Source of the DNA: CAYNGH01 sp964396845
Lineage (GTDB): Bacteria > Vulcanimicrobiota > JAJTBE01 > CAYNGH01
Direction of reading: 5' to 3'
Length of the DNA: 64,000 bases
Assembly (NCBI GenBank): GCA_964396845.1
Contig: CAYNGH010000003.1
Span: forward strand, 1-64,000
The notes beneath the pieces were generated by a model. That model searched no databases and had not been told where the DNA came from. It saw only the letters and a program-made list of their open reading frames with translations. Below are positions 1-9,640 of the stretch, one piece after another (position 1 is the stretch's first letter; each line of letters begins with the position of its first letter). Made by a program: the position numbers and the translations under genes.

Positions 1-1
1 G

Positions 2-982
2 GAGATTTGCGCCCGGGACAAGGAAGAGGTAGTAAAACTGGGAGGTCTTTTTGTGCTGGGGACGGAGCATTCCGACTCCCGCCGGGTTGATGATCAGCTC
101 CGGGGAAGGGCGGGACGTCAGGGAGAACCGGGAATGTCCCAGTTCTTTGTATCCCTGGAGGATGATATGGTGCGCTGGTTTGCCGGCGACAACATCGCAA
201 AGACCATTAAAAATGCAGGACTTCCCCCGGACAAACCCATCGAGATCCCTATGGTTCGGCGGGCCATCAACAAAGCTCAGGAGAAGGTGGAAGAACGAAA
301 CCTTGAATCCCGCAAAGATATGCTTAAATATGACAAGGTGATGAATCTTCAGCGTGAAATCATGTACGAAGACCGTCAGGATGCCCTGAAAGGAGAAGAC
401 CTGACCCCGGTAATCCAGCACATGATGGACGAATCCATCCATCAGTTGGTGGACAATGCCTTCAACGCAACACCTGAGGAGATTGATCAGGTGCGCTGTC
501 AGTATTCCCGGGATCCTGACAGCCTCATATCTGCTCACGAGGCCCGGATGATAATAATGGCCCGGGATGCCACTGAGCTTCTCAATTATAACTTCGGCCC
601 CCAGGTTCGCCAGGGGTTCCAGTCGGGCAATTTGAAGAAACCCCAGCAGTTCAAGGAATTGTTCAAAAAAATCGGCGGTGAGCTTTACAGCCTGAAAAAA
701 CAGGAGTTAGGAGAAGAAACCCTGAAGGTAGCCGAAAAGCAGATATTCCTGGAAAACTTAGACAAAGCCTGGGTTGACCAACAGACGGAGATTCATGATC
801 TCCGGGATGGCATTGGCCTTCGGGGTTATGCCCAGGAGGATCCCAAGATGGCATATCAGAAAGAAGCCAGGGAACTGTTTGACAAGATGCAGTCCAGGAT
901 CAGCCGGGAAACCATATCCACCTTGATGCGGGCCCGGCTTGCCACTCCCCGGATTAAAATTCCCCAGAAACAAGACAGCTGA
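2..982 (+). CDS. secA: Protein translocase ATPase SecA, C-terminal part (5' end outside window)
   Basis: SecA drives unfolded preproteins through SecYEG at the inner membrane using ATP. The reading frame is already open at base 2, so the gene starts before the window; 326 residues remain. The second nucleotide-binding fold motif QLRGRAGRQG is near the beginning, followed by the helical scaffold/wing region with LKYDKVMNLQREIMYEDR, a close match to the family. The tail ends in a basic, polar stretch and lacks the cysteine-rich SEC-C zinc motif found in many SecA proteins, so SecB or ribosome docking by that motif is not expected. Identity is secure; the missing zinc tail is seen directly. Confidence 0.97.
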   Translation, partial: EICARDKEEVVKLGGLFVLGTEHSDSRRVDDQLRGRAGRQGEPGMSQFFVSLEDDMVRWFAGDNIAKTIKNAGLPPDKPIEIPMVRRAINKAQEKVEERNLESRKDMLKYDKVMNLQREIMYEDRQDALKGEDLTPVIQHMMDESIHQLVDNAFNATPEEIDQVRCQYSRDPDSLISAHEARMIIMARDATELLNYNFGPQVRQGFQSGNLKKPQQFKELFKKIGGELYSLKKQELGEETLKVAEKQIFLENLDKAWVDQQTEIHDLRDGIGLRGYAQEDPKMAYQKEARELFDKMQSRISRETISTLMRARLATPRIKIPQKQDS

Positions 983-1037
983 CCGACACCAGCCGACTGA
1001 TCCCCTTGTTCGAAAATCCTCACCGGGAGGATAAACC

Positions 1038-2423
1038 ATGGATATAAACCCAGCGGGATTGTTGTTCTCTTCCCAGAGGGCAACCCGGGAGTCGGGAAAA
1101 AGTGCCAAAAGGCTTCCCTATACCCCGGCCCGGGGCATAAACATAATACCCCCAGGGATTGCTCCTGACAGCGGGGATTATCTGCATCTCAAGTCAAAAC
1201 TCTCTCAACGGCAGGACACCTTCAAAAAAAATCCGTCGGACCAGGAGAACAATATTTCCATTTGGGAAGAATCATCCTTCCCGATTCCTTCAGACCAGCT
1301 GGAACGCCGGGAGATGAAGGCAGTTTCCCGGCTTCCCCGCCATGGGACAAGGGTATATCCCATATCCAGGGATGGAAATTTCGAACCGGCACATCCCCGG
1401 GGATGCTGGCGGGGGATCAACAATCCCATTATGGCTCTGGACTCCCGGGGAAGAAAGGTTGTCTTCAAACAGAATCTTCCGGGAGTATTCCAGGGGATTA
1501 TACACCCCAACATGCAGGCCTGCCGGGATGCCCGGGAAGTGGTTGCATCCCGGATAATTGCCGATTTTTTTCACCTGCCCACGGTGATTTACCATGAGGC
1601 CTATCATATTGACAAAGATGGCAGACGTTATGACGGGATTATTTGTTCATATATTCCAGGGCTTTCAACCCTGAAGGAGTTTCCCCCGGCAAGGATACAG
1701 AATCCCCGGGAAGCGGTTCAGTTGTATATTCTGCGGTGCTGGCTGGGGGACTGGGATCAGCAGATCAACGACTCCAACTTCTGGGTTGACAAAAAAGGAA
1801 GCCTGGTGGGGGGAGATTATGGCTTCGCTCTTTGTCATGGGGTTGAACTGTTTTGGAAAACCCCGGCAAACCAGGTAATCCAACAGACTTTCTTCCGGGA
1901 AAGCTACATATTGCCCTTGACAACAAAAATCATGAACCTTGATGATTCAGAAATCCGGGACATGGTGCGCCAATGCGGAGAAGAGCTTTATTACTGGAAT
2001 GAAACCTGGGAAGATGAATTCACCCATACTCTCATATGCAACCGGGAAAAGCTGAAGACTATCGATTTTTTAAGCCTTTCCGCCACTGATAAACAAAAAG
2101 ATGAAAGGCCACGGCTATACCCGCCGATTCTGTTTACCCCGGAATATGCCCTGGGGTGCCAGTTAGGCCATGCCCGGCTGATTACAGACCCGATGAGGGC
2201 AATCATCGGAGCAGTGCATATCCCCGTGGTGGCAGGGGTTCTCTATGAGCTGGAGGAGAAGGGAATCCTTGAGGAAAACCGGGAAAGATACTGCCATGAC
2301 TGGCTCCAACGGGAAAAACAAAGACAGGAGAAGCAGTCCATCCGGAAAATTATCGGCAAGATTCCCTCGCCCCTGACTACTTTAACATCTCCACCTGACC
2401 CTGATAAGAACGGTAAAAAGTGA
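1038..2423 (+). CDS. Atypical kinase-fold protein (HipA/PI3-4-kinase-like), unknown substrate
   Basis: I do not recognise a named family. A ribosome binding site GGGAGGA sits six bases before the ATG. The first 100 residues look disordered and basic. Residues 125-265 carry the order of motifs seen in HipA/PI4-kinase-like folds: a lysine in RKVVFKQN (about K144), a hinge-like ICSYIPG (202-208), a loop GDWDQQINDSNF (237-248) with Asp and Asn in catalytic-loop spacing, and GGDYGFA (258-264) in the place of DFG. Phosphotransferase activity is an inference. It lies 55 bp after secA and its 3' end overlaps the convergent oxidoreductase by 47 bp. Confidence 0.5.
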   Translation: MDINPAGLLFSSQRATRESGKSAKRLPYTPARGINIIPPGIAPDSGDYLHLKSKLSQRQDTFKKNPSDQENNISIWEESSFPIPSDQLERREMKAVSRLPRHGTRVYPISRDGNFEPAHPRGCWRGINNPIMALDSRGRKVVFKQNLPGVFQGIIHPNMQACRDAREVVASRIIADFFHLPTVIYHEAYHIDKDGRRYDGIICSYIPGLSTLKEFPPARIQNPREAVQLYILRCWLGDWDQQINDSNFWVDKKGSLVGGDYGFALCHGVELFWKTPANQVIQQTFFRESYILPLTTKIMNLDDSEIRDMVRQCGEELYYWNETWEDEFTHTLICNREKLKTIDFLSLSATDKQKDERPRLYPPILFTPEYALGCQLGHARLITDPMRAIIGAVHIPVVAGVLYELEEKGILEENRERYCHDWLQREKQRQEKQSIRKIIGKIPSPLTTLTSPPDPDKNGKK

Positions 2424-3540
2424 ACTCCCGGAATACTTCCCCGTCCACAATAGGTTCCCCCTTCACAATCAGAGATGCCATATTCACTGCAAGGCCCGGC
2501 CCCAACATAAGGCCCTGACCGCAGAGTCCCACCGCCAGGTAAAGGCCTTCGATTTCCCGCACCCGGTCAACAATGGGCTTCCCGTCGGGGGTCATGGGAT
2601 ACAACCCCCGCCAAGTACGCCGAACCCGGATATTTTTCAGCCGGGGAAGCACTTCAATCAGCCGGCGGGAAACCTGAGGAAGGTATTGTGATGTGTTGTG
2701 CCGGCAACGGCCATATATGGGAGGATCCGGGGTCAGACAGAATACAATCTTGTGCCAGTAGTTCTGGTAAAAATAAAAATTGGCAGAGCCGGGACCTTTT
2801 CGCAAATCCACCACCAGGGGATCAAAAAACTTCTCCACCGCCTCGGTAATCCCCGCCTCATGCATATCGGGAAACACCGGCACTTCAATCCCTGCCATGG
2901 CGGCAACATCCCTGGCCCTGGCTCCGGCGGCTATCAACAAGACCGGCGCATCATAAGTGTCCTTGTCGGTGGTAACTCCTGCGATCTTTCCCGATTCAAC
3001 CCGGATTCCCGTCACTGTTTCATTGAAGTGAAAGACCGCGCCAATCTCCATGGCTCTGCGGTAAAGAGCATTGATGGCCCTAAGGGGCGAAACATTGCCA
3101 TCATCGGGAGAATATGTCCCCCCCCGCAGATTTTCCCGGTTGATGCCCGGCACCAGCTCCCCTACCTGATCCGGCTCAATCCAGTCGATGTTGAGGCCAT
3201 GCCGGCGCTGAATGACCAGAAGATCCTTCAAGTTTTTTTCCAACTCCTCTTCATAAACAGGAAAGAGATACCCCCCCTTCACCCAGCCGACATCGTCCCC
3301 ATGGGTTTCCTTCCATGTGGAAAGGATCTTCAGGCTGTGCCTGCAGACTTCGATTTTTCCCGGGTCGGAGAATGTGGCCCGGATTCCTCCGATGGCTGCT
3401 TTATTCTGACCCTGCCCCGGCGAAGGATTGCTGTCGATGACCAGCACTTTCAGTCCGTATTTTGCAAGGCCGATGGCAGCTGGAGTTCCCACACTGCCGG
3501 CTCCGATTATTATCGCATCAAAATTCTTGCCCATGGTCAT
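2377..3540 (-). CDS. FAD-dependent oxidoreductase, DAO family (sarcosine/glycine-oxidase-like)
   Basis: 387 residues. The N-terminus has a Rossmann dinucleotide motif IIIGAGSVG (residues 10-18) ending in an acidic residue after the second strand (VLVIDS, about D36), typical of FAD binding. The C-terminal region GLCGQGLMLGPGLA matches the second FAD-contact segment of D-amino-acid-oxidase-fold enzymes. The family oxidises secondary or primary amines such as sarcosine, glycine or proline; the substrate cannot be read here. ATG at 3540 is followed two codons later by another ATG, so the start may be 3534. The gene is convergent with, and overlaps, the kinase-like gene. Confidence 0.82.
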   Translation of the reverse strand: MTMGKNFDAIIIGAGSVGTPAAIGLAKYGLKVLVIDSNPSPGQGQNKAAIGGIRATFSDPGKIEVCRHSLKILSTWKETHGDDVGWVKGGYLFPVYEEELEKNLKDLLVIQRRHGLNIDWIEPDQVGELVPGINRENLRGGTYSPDDGNVSPLRAINALYRRAMEIGAVFHFNETVTGIRVESGKIAGVTTDKDTYDAPVLLIAAGARARDVAAMAGIEVPVFPDMHEAGITEAVEKFFDPLVVDLRKGPGSANFYFYQNYWHKIVFCLTPDPPIYGRCRHNTSQYLPQVSRRLIEVLPRLKNIRVRRTWRGLYPMTPDGKPIVDRVREIEGLYLAVGLCGQGLMLGPGLAVNMASLIVKGEPIVDGEVFREFTFYRSYQGQVEMLK

Positions 3541-3731
3541 GCCCGGCTTTCCAAAAATTTGCCGTCCCGCGTTATCCGGCCGGGGATCTCTTTTTTATCC
3601 AACGGGATTTTTCCTGCCCTTTTTCCCGTATAAGCCTTGTTTTATGATAAAGAGGATGCAGTTAGAAATAAATGGAGGTATATCCCCTTTTTTTGTGGAA
3701 TAAATATTTGTTGTAATGGGGGAGTGATATT

Positions 3732-4556
3732 ATGGCGGAGTTGAATCCTTCCGAGGCGATTAACAATAGATTTTACTGGGGAAAAATCGGGGTCCCGGCA
3801 AAAATACTGCTGATAGGCCTGCTTGTTGCCCTGGCCCTGGTGGCGACTCTATGGGTCAAATGGCTGGTTCTGAAGATTATCATTTTTATTATAATTTTCT
3901 TGGGCACTGTATATGCAGTGTTAGTGCCCCTGGTCATTCTTCCCAAACGTCGGGATGAAAACCTCCTGCTTCTGAAGGAACAGCTTGGAGGCACCATCCA
4001 CGAGCCGGAGTTCAGATCCCGGGGGTTCTCATCTTATGTCATATGGGCCGGCGACTACAAGGGCTATCCCGTAGAGATGGAAGAAACCTTTGAAGGCCCC
4101 TTGAAGAAGGGGGTTTACCATATCATATACCGGGTCAGGATTGAGCTTCACAAGCAGTTCGACATCCGCCGGGCCATGGCCACTGCCAAGGATCTGAACA
4201 ACCCCAACTACACCAGCCTTCTGGGAGTGAAGTTCATATTGCAGAGCCGCAACAACAAGGACATTCTGATCCAGTGGTTCACCGAGGATGACCGCCGGCT
4301 GGCCCAGCTGGTGTCCATCTGTGATCTGATCGGCATGGGGGATCTTCAGGGCCGCTGGCTTTCCTTCGGCATCCGCACCAGCAGTATAACTCCTGTCCGG
4401 CGGGATTTTCATCCTGACCATGTGAAAGCTGTATATGACTTTCTCATCGAGGTGGGAGAACAGTTGCGGGATGCCAAGATTGTCAAATCCCAGAAACCCG
4501 AGCTGGGCATGTCCGGCATAGGAGGCCCGGGGATGGGTATCGTCCCCAGGGGATAG
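3732..4556 (+). CDS. Hypothetical inner-membrane protein with a soluble C-terminal domain
   Basis: Not recognised. 274 residues; GGGGGAG lies upstream of the ATG at good spacing. Residues about 20-75 are strongly hydrophobic and make two adjacent membrane segments (VPAKILLIGLLVALALVATL and the following isoleucine-rich stretch). The remaining 190 residues are mixed alpha/beta with no cysteine-rich or nucleotide motif visible; the very C-terminus is glycine-rich. It stands alone between a minus-strand oxidoreductase and the sucrose operon, separated from the latter by about 170 bp, so it is probably a single-gene transcript. No function can be assigned. Confidence 0.7.
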   Translation: MAELNPSEAINNRFYWGKIGVPAKILLIGLLVALALVATLWVKWLVLKIIIFIIIFLGTVYAVLVPLVILPKRRDENLLLLKEQLGGTIHEPEFRSRGFSSYVIWAGDYKGYPVEMEETFEGPLKKGVYHIIYRVRIELHKQFDIRRAMATAKDLNNPNYTSLLGVKFILQSRNNKDILIQWFTEDDRRLAQLVSICDLIGMGDLQGRWLSFGIRTSSITPVRRDFHPDHVKAVYDFLIEVGEQLRDAKIVKSQKPELGMSGIGGPGMGIVPRG

Positions 4557-4677
4557 TTTTTTATTGCCTGATCAACAAAGGCGGACTGCCGGGTTCGTCT
4601 TTTTAGTTTTATCCCGATGTCCCCGGCATCAAATGCAAGAGGGATAATGGAAACCGCTTAGAAAAGATATAAAACCC

Positions 4678-4706
4678 CTGCAACTGCTCAACAGATTTTG
4701 TTGCAG
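4678..4706 (+). promoter_or_regulatory. Inverted repeat just before the sucrose-phosphate synthase gene
   Basis: CTGCAAC at 4678-4684 is repeated as GTTGCAG at 4700-4706 with a 15-base gap. It ends about 10 bases before the ribosome binding site GGGAGGT of the downstream gene. It could be an operator or an mRNA hairpin controlling translation; the sequence does not decide between these. Confidence 0.35.
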
Positions 4707-4726
4707 AAAACACCTGGGAGGTCAAC

Positions 4727-6250
4727 ATGCATATTGCTTTTATCAATCCCCAGGGGAATTTTGATCCTCTGGACAGTTACTGGACAGAACACCCCGACTT
4801 CGGGGGACAGCTGGTTTATGTCAAGGAGCTGGCCCTGGCCATGGCCCAGCTGGGACATCGCTCCGACATCATCACCCGGCAGATTATCGATCCTAAATGG
4901 CCTCGGTTTGAAGCATCCCAGGATACATATCCAGGATATGACCGGGTAAGAATTATCCGGATTCCCTTTGGCGGAAAAAAGTTTCTGCCGAAGGAAGAAC
5001 TTTGGCCCCACATCGGCTCTGAATTTGTCCGGGGGATAATAGATTTTTACCGCAGGGAGCCGGCTTTCCCCGATGCAGTCACCGCCCATTACGGCGACGG
5101 AGGCATCACCGGGGCACTGCTTCGAAAAAAACGGGGGATCCCTTTCACTTTCACCAGCCACTCTCTGGGTGCCCAGAAAATGGACAAGCTGAAGGCCACC
5201 CCGGAAAATATTGATTCTCTGGATGAGCGGTTTCATTTCACCAGCCGAATTTTTGCCGAGAGAATCAGCATGAATTATTCTTCCATGAACGTGGTGAGTA
5301 CCGGGATGGAATGGTTTGAGCAATATGGCCATCCCGCCTATGCCGGGGCTGTTGATACCGAGGATTACAGTCGGTTCCAGGTAATCCCGCCGGGGGTGAA
5401 CCTGAGCATATTCGGCCACGATGTTAAATGTCCCTGTGAAGACAAAGTGAGCCGGCATATCGAAGAGATGCTCCAGCGGGATCTGAACCCGGAAAGGCTT
5501 TCTTTGCCCCTAATTATCTGCTCCAGCCGTCTTGACGGGAAGAAGAACCATATCGGTCTGGTGAAGGCCTTTGCGGAAAACCAGAAACTCAACCAGCTGG
5601 CAAACCTGGCCATCATTGTCCGGGGAATGAAGAATCCCCTCAAGGATCAGACCGGGGTTAATCCCGAGGAAAAGGCAATACTGGAGGAGATTGTCAAAAT
5701 AATCCATAGAGAAAACCTGTGGGGCCGTGTCACATCCTTTTCTTTGTCAGGCCAGGAAGAACTTGCCTCGGCTTACCGTTACCTGGCGAAGCGTCAATCG
5801 GTGTTTGCCCTCACTTCCCACTACGAACCCTTTGGCTTGGCTCAGCTGGAAGCCATGGCCGCGGGACTTCCCGGGGTTGCCACAAAAAACGGAGGCCCCA
5901 GCGAGAGCATGTTTGATGCCGCCCAGAACAAAGAATTCGGCGTGCTGGTGGATCCAGGGGATCCCGGGGATATCAGCCGGGGAATCCTCCGGGTGCTGGA
6001 ATCCCGGGAAAGCTGGGAAAAATTCCACAATGCCGGCATCCAGAGGGTTTATAAGAAATACAACTGGAAAATCACTGCCCAGGGATATTTGAAAGTGATA
6101 GAAGAGATCGTAAAAATGGACACCGACACCAGAAACCTTCTCTCAATCCCGGATTTTTTCATCCATCCCTCCCATGAGAACAAGATAACCCTCGACCAGT
6201 TAAAAGAAGTTTATTTTAAGTCTGACCGGGAGAAAGAGGCCATAGGATGA
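4727..6250 (+). CDS. Sucrose-phosphate synthase (GT4 family)
   Basis: Transfers glucose from a nucleotide sugar to fructose 6-phosphate. The first 60 residues (NPQGNFDP, SYWTEHPDFGGQLVYVKE) match bacterial sucrose-phosphate synthase of the Halothermothrix orenii type almost word for word, as I recall that protein. FTSHSLGAQKMDKL and the C-terminal E-x7-E motif of GT-B retaining enzymes (YEPFGLAQLE, E367 and E375) are intact. 507 residues is close to the stand-alone synthase length, and there is no fused phosphatase domain. GGGAGGT lies four bases before the ATG. The stop overlaps the next start (ATGA), so it is translationally coupled to the sugar kinase. Confidence 0.93.
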   Translation: MHIAFINPQGNFDPLDSYWTEHPDFGGQLVYVKELALAMAQLGHRSDIITRQIIDPKWPRFEASQDTYPGYDRVRIIRIPFGGKKFLPKEELWPHIGSEFVRGIIDFYRREPAFPDAVTAHYGDGGITGALLRKKRGIPFTFTSHSLGAQKMDKLKATPENIDSLDERFHFTSRIFAERISMNYSSMNVVSTGMEWFEQYGHPAYAGAVDTEDYSRFQVIPPGVNLSIFGHDVKCPCEDKVSRHIEEMLQRDLNPERLSLPLIICSSRLDGKKNHIGLVKAFAENQKLNQLANLAIIVRGMKNPLKDQTGVNPEEKAILEEIVKIIHRENLWGRVTSFSLSGQEELASAYRYLAKRQSVFALTSHYEPFGLAQLEAMAAGLPGVATKNGGPSESMFDAAQNKEFGVLVDPGDPGDISRGILRVLESRESWEKFHNAGIQRVYKKYNWKITAQGYLKVIEEIVKMDTDTRNLLSIPDFFIHPSHENKITLDQLKEVYFKSDREKEAIG

Positions 6251-7218
6251 TCACCTCCGGGGAACTTGATATACTGGCCATCGGTGAAATTCTGGTGGAC
6301 TTCATATCCGGGGATGTTTGTGAGGATCTCTCGTCGGCTTTCACATATCATCGGTTTATCGGGGGATCTCCTGTAAATATCGCCATCAACGGCGCAAGAC
6401 TGGGAGGCAGGACCGGGGTTATCGCCAGAGCCGGGACAGACTTTCTGGGAGATTATCTGGAAGGTGAACTGAAGGCCTGCGGAGTTGACACCACCGGCCT
6501 GAGCCGGGATCCCACAGCCAATACCAGCATCATATTTGTATCCCGCACCTGTGGGACGCCCTGCTATGAAGCTTTCCGAAACAGCGACTACCAGCTGTCC
6601 CCGGACATGATTGATGCCGATATGATCCGAAAGACCCGGCTGGTTCATTCATCGGCCTTTGCCCTGTCCCGGGAGCCCCTTCGAAGTTCCGTCTTAAAAG
6701 TGTTCCGGCTGGCCCGGGAAATGGGCTTGACTGTCAGTTTTGATCCCAATTACCGGGAGAAAATCTGGCCCGATAGACATGAAGCCATGAGGATTATTCA
6801 AGAAGCCTACAGTTATGCTGACATTACCAAGCCATCCCTGGATGATGCGGTGAACATATTCGGCCCGGGCCTTTCCCCGTCAGAGTATGCCTCCAGGTTT
6901 GCCCGGATGGGGCCCTCCACGGTGGTTCTTACCATGGGGGAAAAGGGAGCCCTCCTTTGTCGGGATGAACTTCCCACGGTGATGATTCCAGCCCGCCGGG
7001 TAGATGTTCAGGATGTCACCGGTGCCGGGGATGCTTTCTGGGCGGCTTTCCTGATGGGGCATCTTGACGGCCTTGGCGGAGAAGACGGGGTTCTCTTTGC
7101 CAGAGAGATTGTAGCTATGAAGCTGTCCCGGATTGGCCCTCTGCCCGAGTCCATTGACCGGGAGTCCCTTTATTCACAAATACCCCGGTTCAGGGAGGAA
7201 GTCAGGGCAACAATCTGA
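6247..7218 (+). CDS. PfkB-family carbohydrate kinase, probable fructokinase
   Basis: Phosphorylates a sugar, most likely fructose given its coupling to sucrose-phosphate synthase. The glycine motif GGSPVNIAINGARLGG (residues about 39-54) and the anion-hole/catalytic signature DVTGAGDAFW with catalytic D262 are both present. 323 residues is the normal size for ribokinase-type kinases. The ATG overlaps the preceding TGA. Alternative sugar substrates (2-keto-3-deoxygluconate, 5-dehydro-2-deoxygluconate) cannot be excluded from sequence. Together with the synthase it would link fructose 6-phosphate and sucrose pools, for osmoprotection or storage. Confidence 0.87.
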   Translation: MITSGELDILAIGEILVDFISGDVCEDLSSAFTYHRFIGGSPVNIAINGARLGGRTGVIARAGTDFLGDYLEGELKACGVDTTGLSRDPTANTSIIFVSRTCGTPCYEAFRNSDYQLSPDMIDADMIRKTRLVHSSAFALSREPLRSSVLKVFRLAREMGLTVSFDPNYREKIWPDRHEAMRIIQEAYSYADITKPSLDDAVNIFGPGLSPSEYASRFARMGPSTVVLTMGEKGALLCRDELPTVMIPARRVDVQDVTGAGDAFWAAFLMGHLDGLGGEDGVLFAREIVAMKLSRIGPLPESIDRESLYSQIPRFREEVRATI

Positions 7219-7244
7219 GAAACAAACAACCACAAGGAGATGCA

Positions 7245-8393
7245 GTGTTGACTGAAGTCCAGAATATCATGATTTTTGCCGGCGAGGCCTCGGGGGATCT
7301 ACAGGGGGCTCTGCTGGCCAGGGAATTAAAAAAATTCAACCCCCATATCAGGTTTTCCGGGGTGGGAGGGATCCAAATGAAAAGCCAGGGGATCGACCTG
7401 GTTTTTGATTCCACCACCTTCGGGGTCATCGGCCCCTGGGAGGGGATCCGCAATCTGCCCCGGCTGTTACGCCTCTACAGGCAATGCCGGCAGGTTTTTC
7501 TGGACACCAAGCCGGATCTGGCAATATTCATCGACACTCCCGCCTTCTGCATGCGACTGGCTAAACTGAGTCGGGAGGAGAACATAAAAGCAGTCTATTA
7601 CTTTCCTCCCTCGGCCTGGTCGGGAAGCGTGAAGCGGGCAGAAGAAGTTGCGGGCCTGGTGGATTCCGTCATCACTGCCTTTCGTTTTACCGCGGACACT
7701 TATGACCGGGGAGGCATCCCTCATTTTTATACGGGGCATCCCCTGGTGGATGTTATGCAGAAATGGAAAAATGCCAACAGGGATAAAATCTTAAAAGACC
7801 TGGGCCTTGAAGACGGCCCTTCCTATGTGGCCCTGATGCCGGGAAGCCGCACTCAGGAGATAAATCATGTGCTCCCCTTGCTGGTTGAAACTGCCGGCAG
7901 GCTCAAAGAAGAAATCCCCGGAGTTCATTTTTTAATTCCGGTGGCATCGCCACTTCTCCGGGAGAAGATCATGTCAGGAGTCGAAAACTGCAATGCTCCG
8001 GTGAGTCTATTTGATGGCCGTGCTCAGGAGATAATGGCAGTTTGCCGGCTGGTGATTATGGCCTCGGGGAGCGCATCCCTGGAGGCTTCAATCCTGGAGG
8101 TTCCCATGATCCTCACATACCGGCTCAACCAGTTAGACTACAAGATCATCCGGGCCTTTGTAAAGCAGAAATGGGCAGGACTGCCGAATCTTATTCTTGA
8201 GCGGGAGATTGTACCTGAACTGCTTCAGGAAAAGGCCACAGTTGAAAATATATGCCAAATAGCAAAGGATCTGATCCCTGACGGACAGAAAAGACAGAAA
8301 ATGATTCATGACCTCAAGGAGTTGAATAAAGCCCTGGGTGAACCGGGAGTCACAGGCCGTGTGGCAAGGCATATATGGGAGGATGTTTTATGA
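7245..8393 (+). CDS. lpxB: Lipid-A-disaccharide synthase
   Basis: GT19 enzyme joining UDP-2,3-diacylglucosamine and lipid X to form the lipid A disaccharide at the inner-membrane face. Hallmarks are FAGEASGDLQGA near the N-terminus, GVGGIQMKSQG, DTPAF, the YYFPPSAWS segment (YISPSVWAW in classical enzymes), and MPGSRTQEI. 382 residues is normal. The start is GTG at 7245 (or TTG at 7248) after AAGGAG. The stop overlaps the next ATG. Its presence argues for an outer membrane with lipid A. No lpxA, C or D lies in the window. Confidence 0.92.
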   Translation: MLTEVQNIMIFAGEASGDLQGALLARELKKFNPHIRFSGVGGIQMKSQGIDLVFDSTTFGVIGPWEGIRNLPRLLRLYRQCRQVFLDTKPDLAIFIDTPAFCMRLAKLSREENIKAVYYFPPSAWSGSVKRAEEVAGLVDSVITAFRFTADTYDRGGIPHFYTGHPLVDVMQKWKNANRDKILKDLGLEDGPSYVALMPGSRTQEINHVLPLLVETAGRLKEEIPGVHFLIPVASPLLREKIMSGVENCNAPVSLFDGRAQEIMAVCRLVIMASGSASLEASILEVPMILTYRLNQLDYKIIRAFVKQKWAGLPNLILEREIVPELLQEKATVENICQIAKDLIPDGQKRQKMIHDLKELNKALGEPGVTGRVARHIWEDVL

Positions 8394-9640
8394 CTTCCAC
8401 TCCCTCGGATATTGTCATCGTTTCCAACAGCCCCGGGGAGTTGTCATCCTGGGTAAGGGTCACCGCGAACCGGCTCAAGGAAAAAAGCCCTGATCAGCGT
8501 ATCATTCTGGCGCTGGTTCCCTGTCCCTATGCATCGGGCAGGGAAATCAACGTGGCGGAGAGCTTTGATACTGTTGATATTGTTCTTTCCCCTGCTCAAT
8601 TTCTCCAGTTTATATTTCTGGGCAGGCTCCCGGCAGAATATACCCCGGCGAAACAGGGAATTGTGGTTTTCCTGGGGGGTGACTATTGGCACGCTGCAGG
8701 GCTGGCATGGAAACTCCGATACCCTGCGGTGGCTTATACAGCCCGGCCTTATGTGGGCATGCAGAAGCATTTCCGCCATATCTTCTGTCCTTATCAGTCA
8801 GTACGGGATCAGCTGGAAAAAAAGGGAGTTGACAAAGACAAACTGATGGTGGTAGGGAACCTGATGGTGGAAGGAGTCAAGCCCACCACCAGCCGGGAGG
8901 AAGGCTTCCGACGATGGGGGCTTGACCCGGAGATTCTCACCGTGGGGATATTCCCTGGAAGCCGTCTTTATCATATGCAGGATTCATTGCCGGTTTTTCT
9001 AAAAGTTGCCGAGGAGATCCACCGGGAAATCCCGAAAGTGCAGTTTATTCTGGGCCTTTCACCTTTTCTGTCCATCCAGGAACTCACTGACTGCCTGAGG
9101 GATCCCCAGACCCCCATCCCCGGAAGTGGCGGGCAGGTATCCAACTCCGACAGAGGATGTCAGATAACCACCGCCTGCGGTGTAAAGGTTGAAGTGTTGG
9201 AATCGGATCAGTATGACACCATGAACATGTCCGATGTGGTCCTTACAATCCCCGGCACCAATACTGCAGAGGTGGCATATCTGGGACGGCCCATGGTGGT
9301 GGCGGCTTCATGGAAAGCTCGGATACCCAGGGGAGGCCTGGGATTCTTCCTCAATTCCATACCCATGGGAGGACTCCGCCGGGCCATGATCCTGAAACTG
9401 CTGGAGAAGCAACGGTTCACATCTCTTCCCAATATGATTGCCGGTGAAGCAGTGGTGCCGGAAGTGCTGGTGGAAAACAAAGCAGAAGAAATAACAAAAG
9501 TTGCCCTGGATCTCATCCGGGACAAAGATCGCCAACAGGCCCTCTCAGAAAGGATGCGCCGGATAATGGGTGGTTCCGGGGCTGTTGACCGGATAACCGA
9601 TGCCATCATCGAAATAATAAATTCCCAGGAGGCCCAATGA
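8390..9640 (+). CDS. LpxB-like glycosyltransferase paralogue
   Basis: A GT-B-type protein with the same order of motifs as lpxB: SNSPGELSSWV at the N-terminus instead of AGEASGD, FPGSRLYHMQ for the PGSR motif, and TIPGTNTAEVAYLGRPMVV near the C-terminus. It is therefore a diverged member of the LpxB superfamily, probably using another acceptor, possibly with the membrane protein that follows. I chose the ATG at 8390 because it overlaps the lpxB stop (ATGA) and has GGGAGGA six bases upstream; a longer frame starts at 8375. 416 residues. Its own stop overlaps the next start. Confidence 0.72.
   Translation: MTSTPSDIVIVSNSPGELSSWVRVTANRLKEKSPDQRIILALVPCPYASGREINVAESFDTVDIVLSPAQFLQFIFLGRLPAEYTPAKQGIVVFLGGDYWHAAGLAWKLRYPAVAYTARPYVGMQKHFRHIFCPYQSVRDQLEKKGVDKDKLMVVGNLMVEGVKPTTSREEGFRRWGLDPEILTVGIFPGSRLYHMQDSLPVFLKVAEEIHREIPKVQFILGLSPFLSIQELTDCLRDPQTPIPGSGGQVSNSDRGCQITTACGVKVEVLESDQYDTMNMSDVVLTIPGTNTAEVAYLGRPMVVAASWKARIPRGGLGFFLNSIPMGGLRRAMILKLLEKQRFTSLPNMIAGEAVVPEVLVENKAEEITKVALDLIRDKDRQQALSERMRRIMGGSGAVDRITDAIIEIINSQEAQ

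Noticed and set aside
2698..3633. Long 311-residue frame on the plus strand opposite the FAD oxidoreductase
   Set aside because: It is the antisense shadow of a well-supported gene and shows no family motif.
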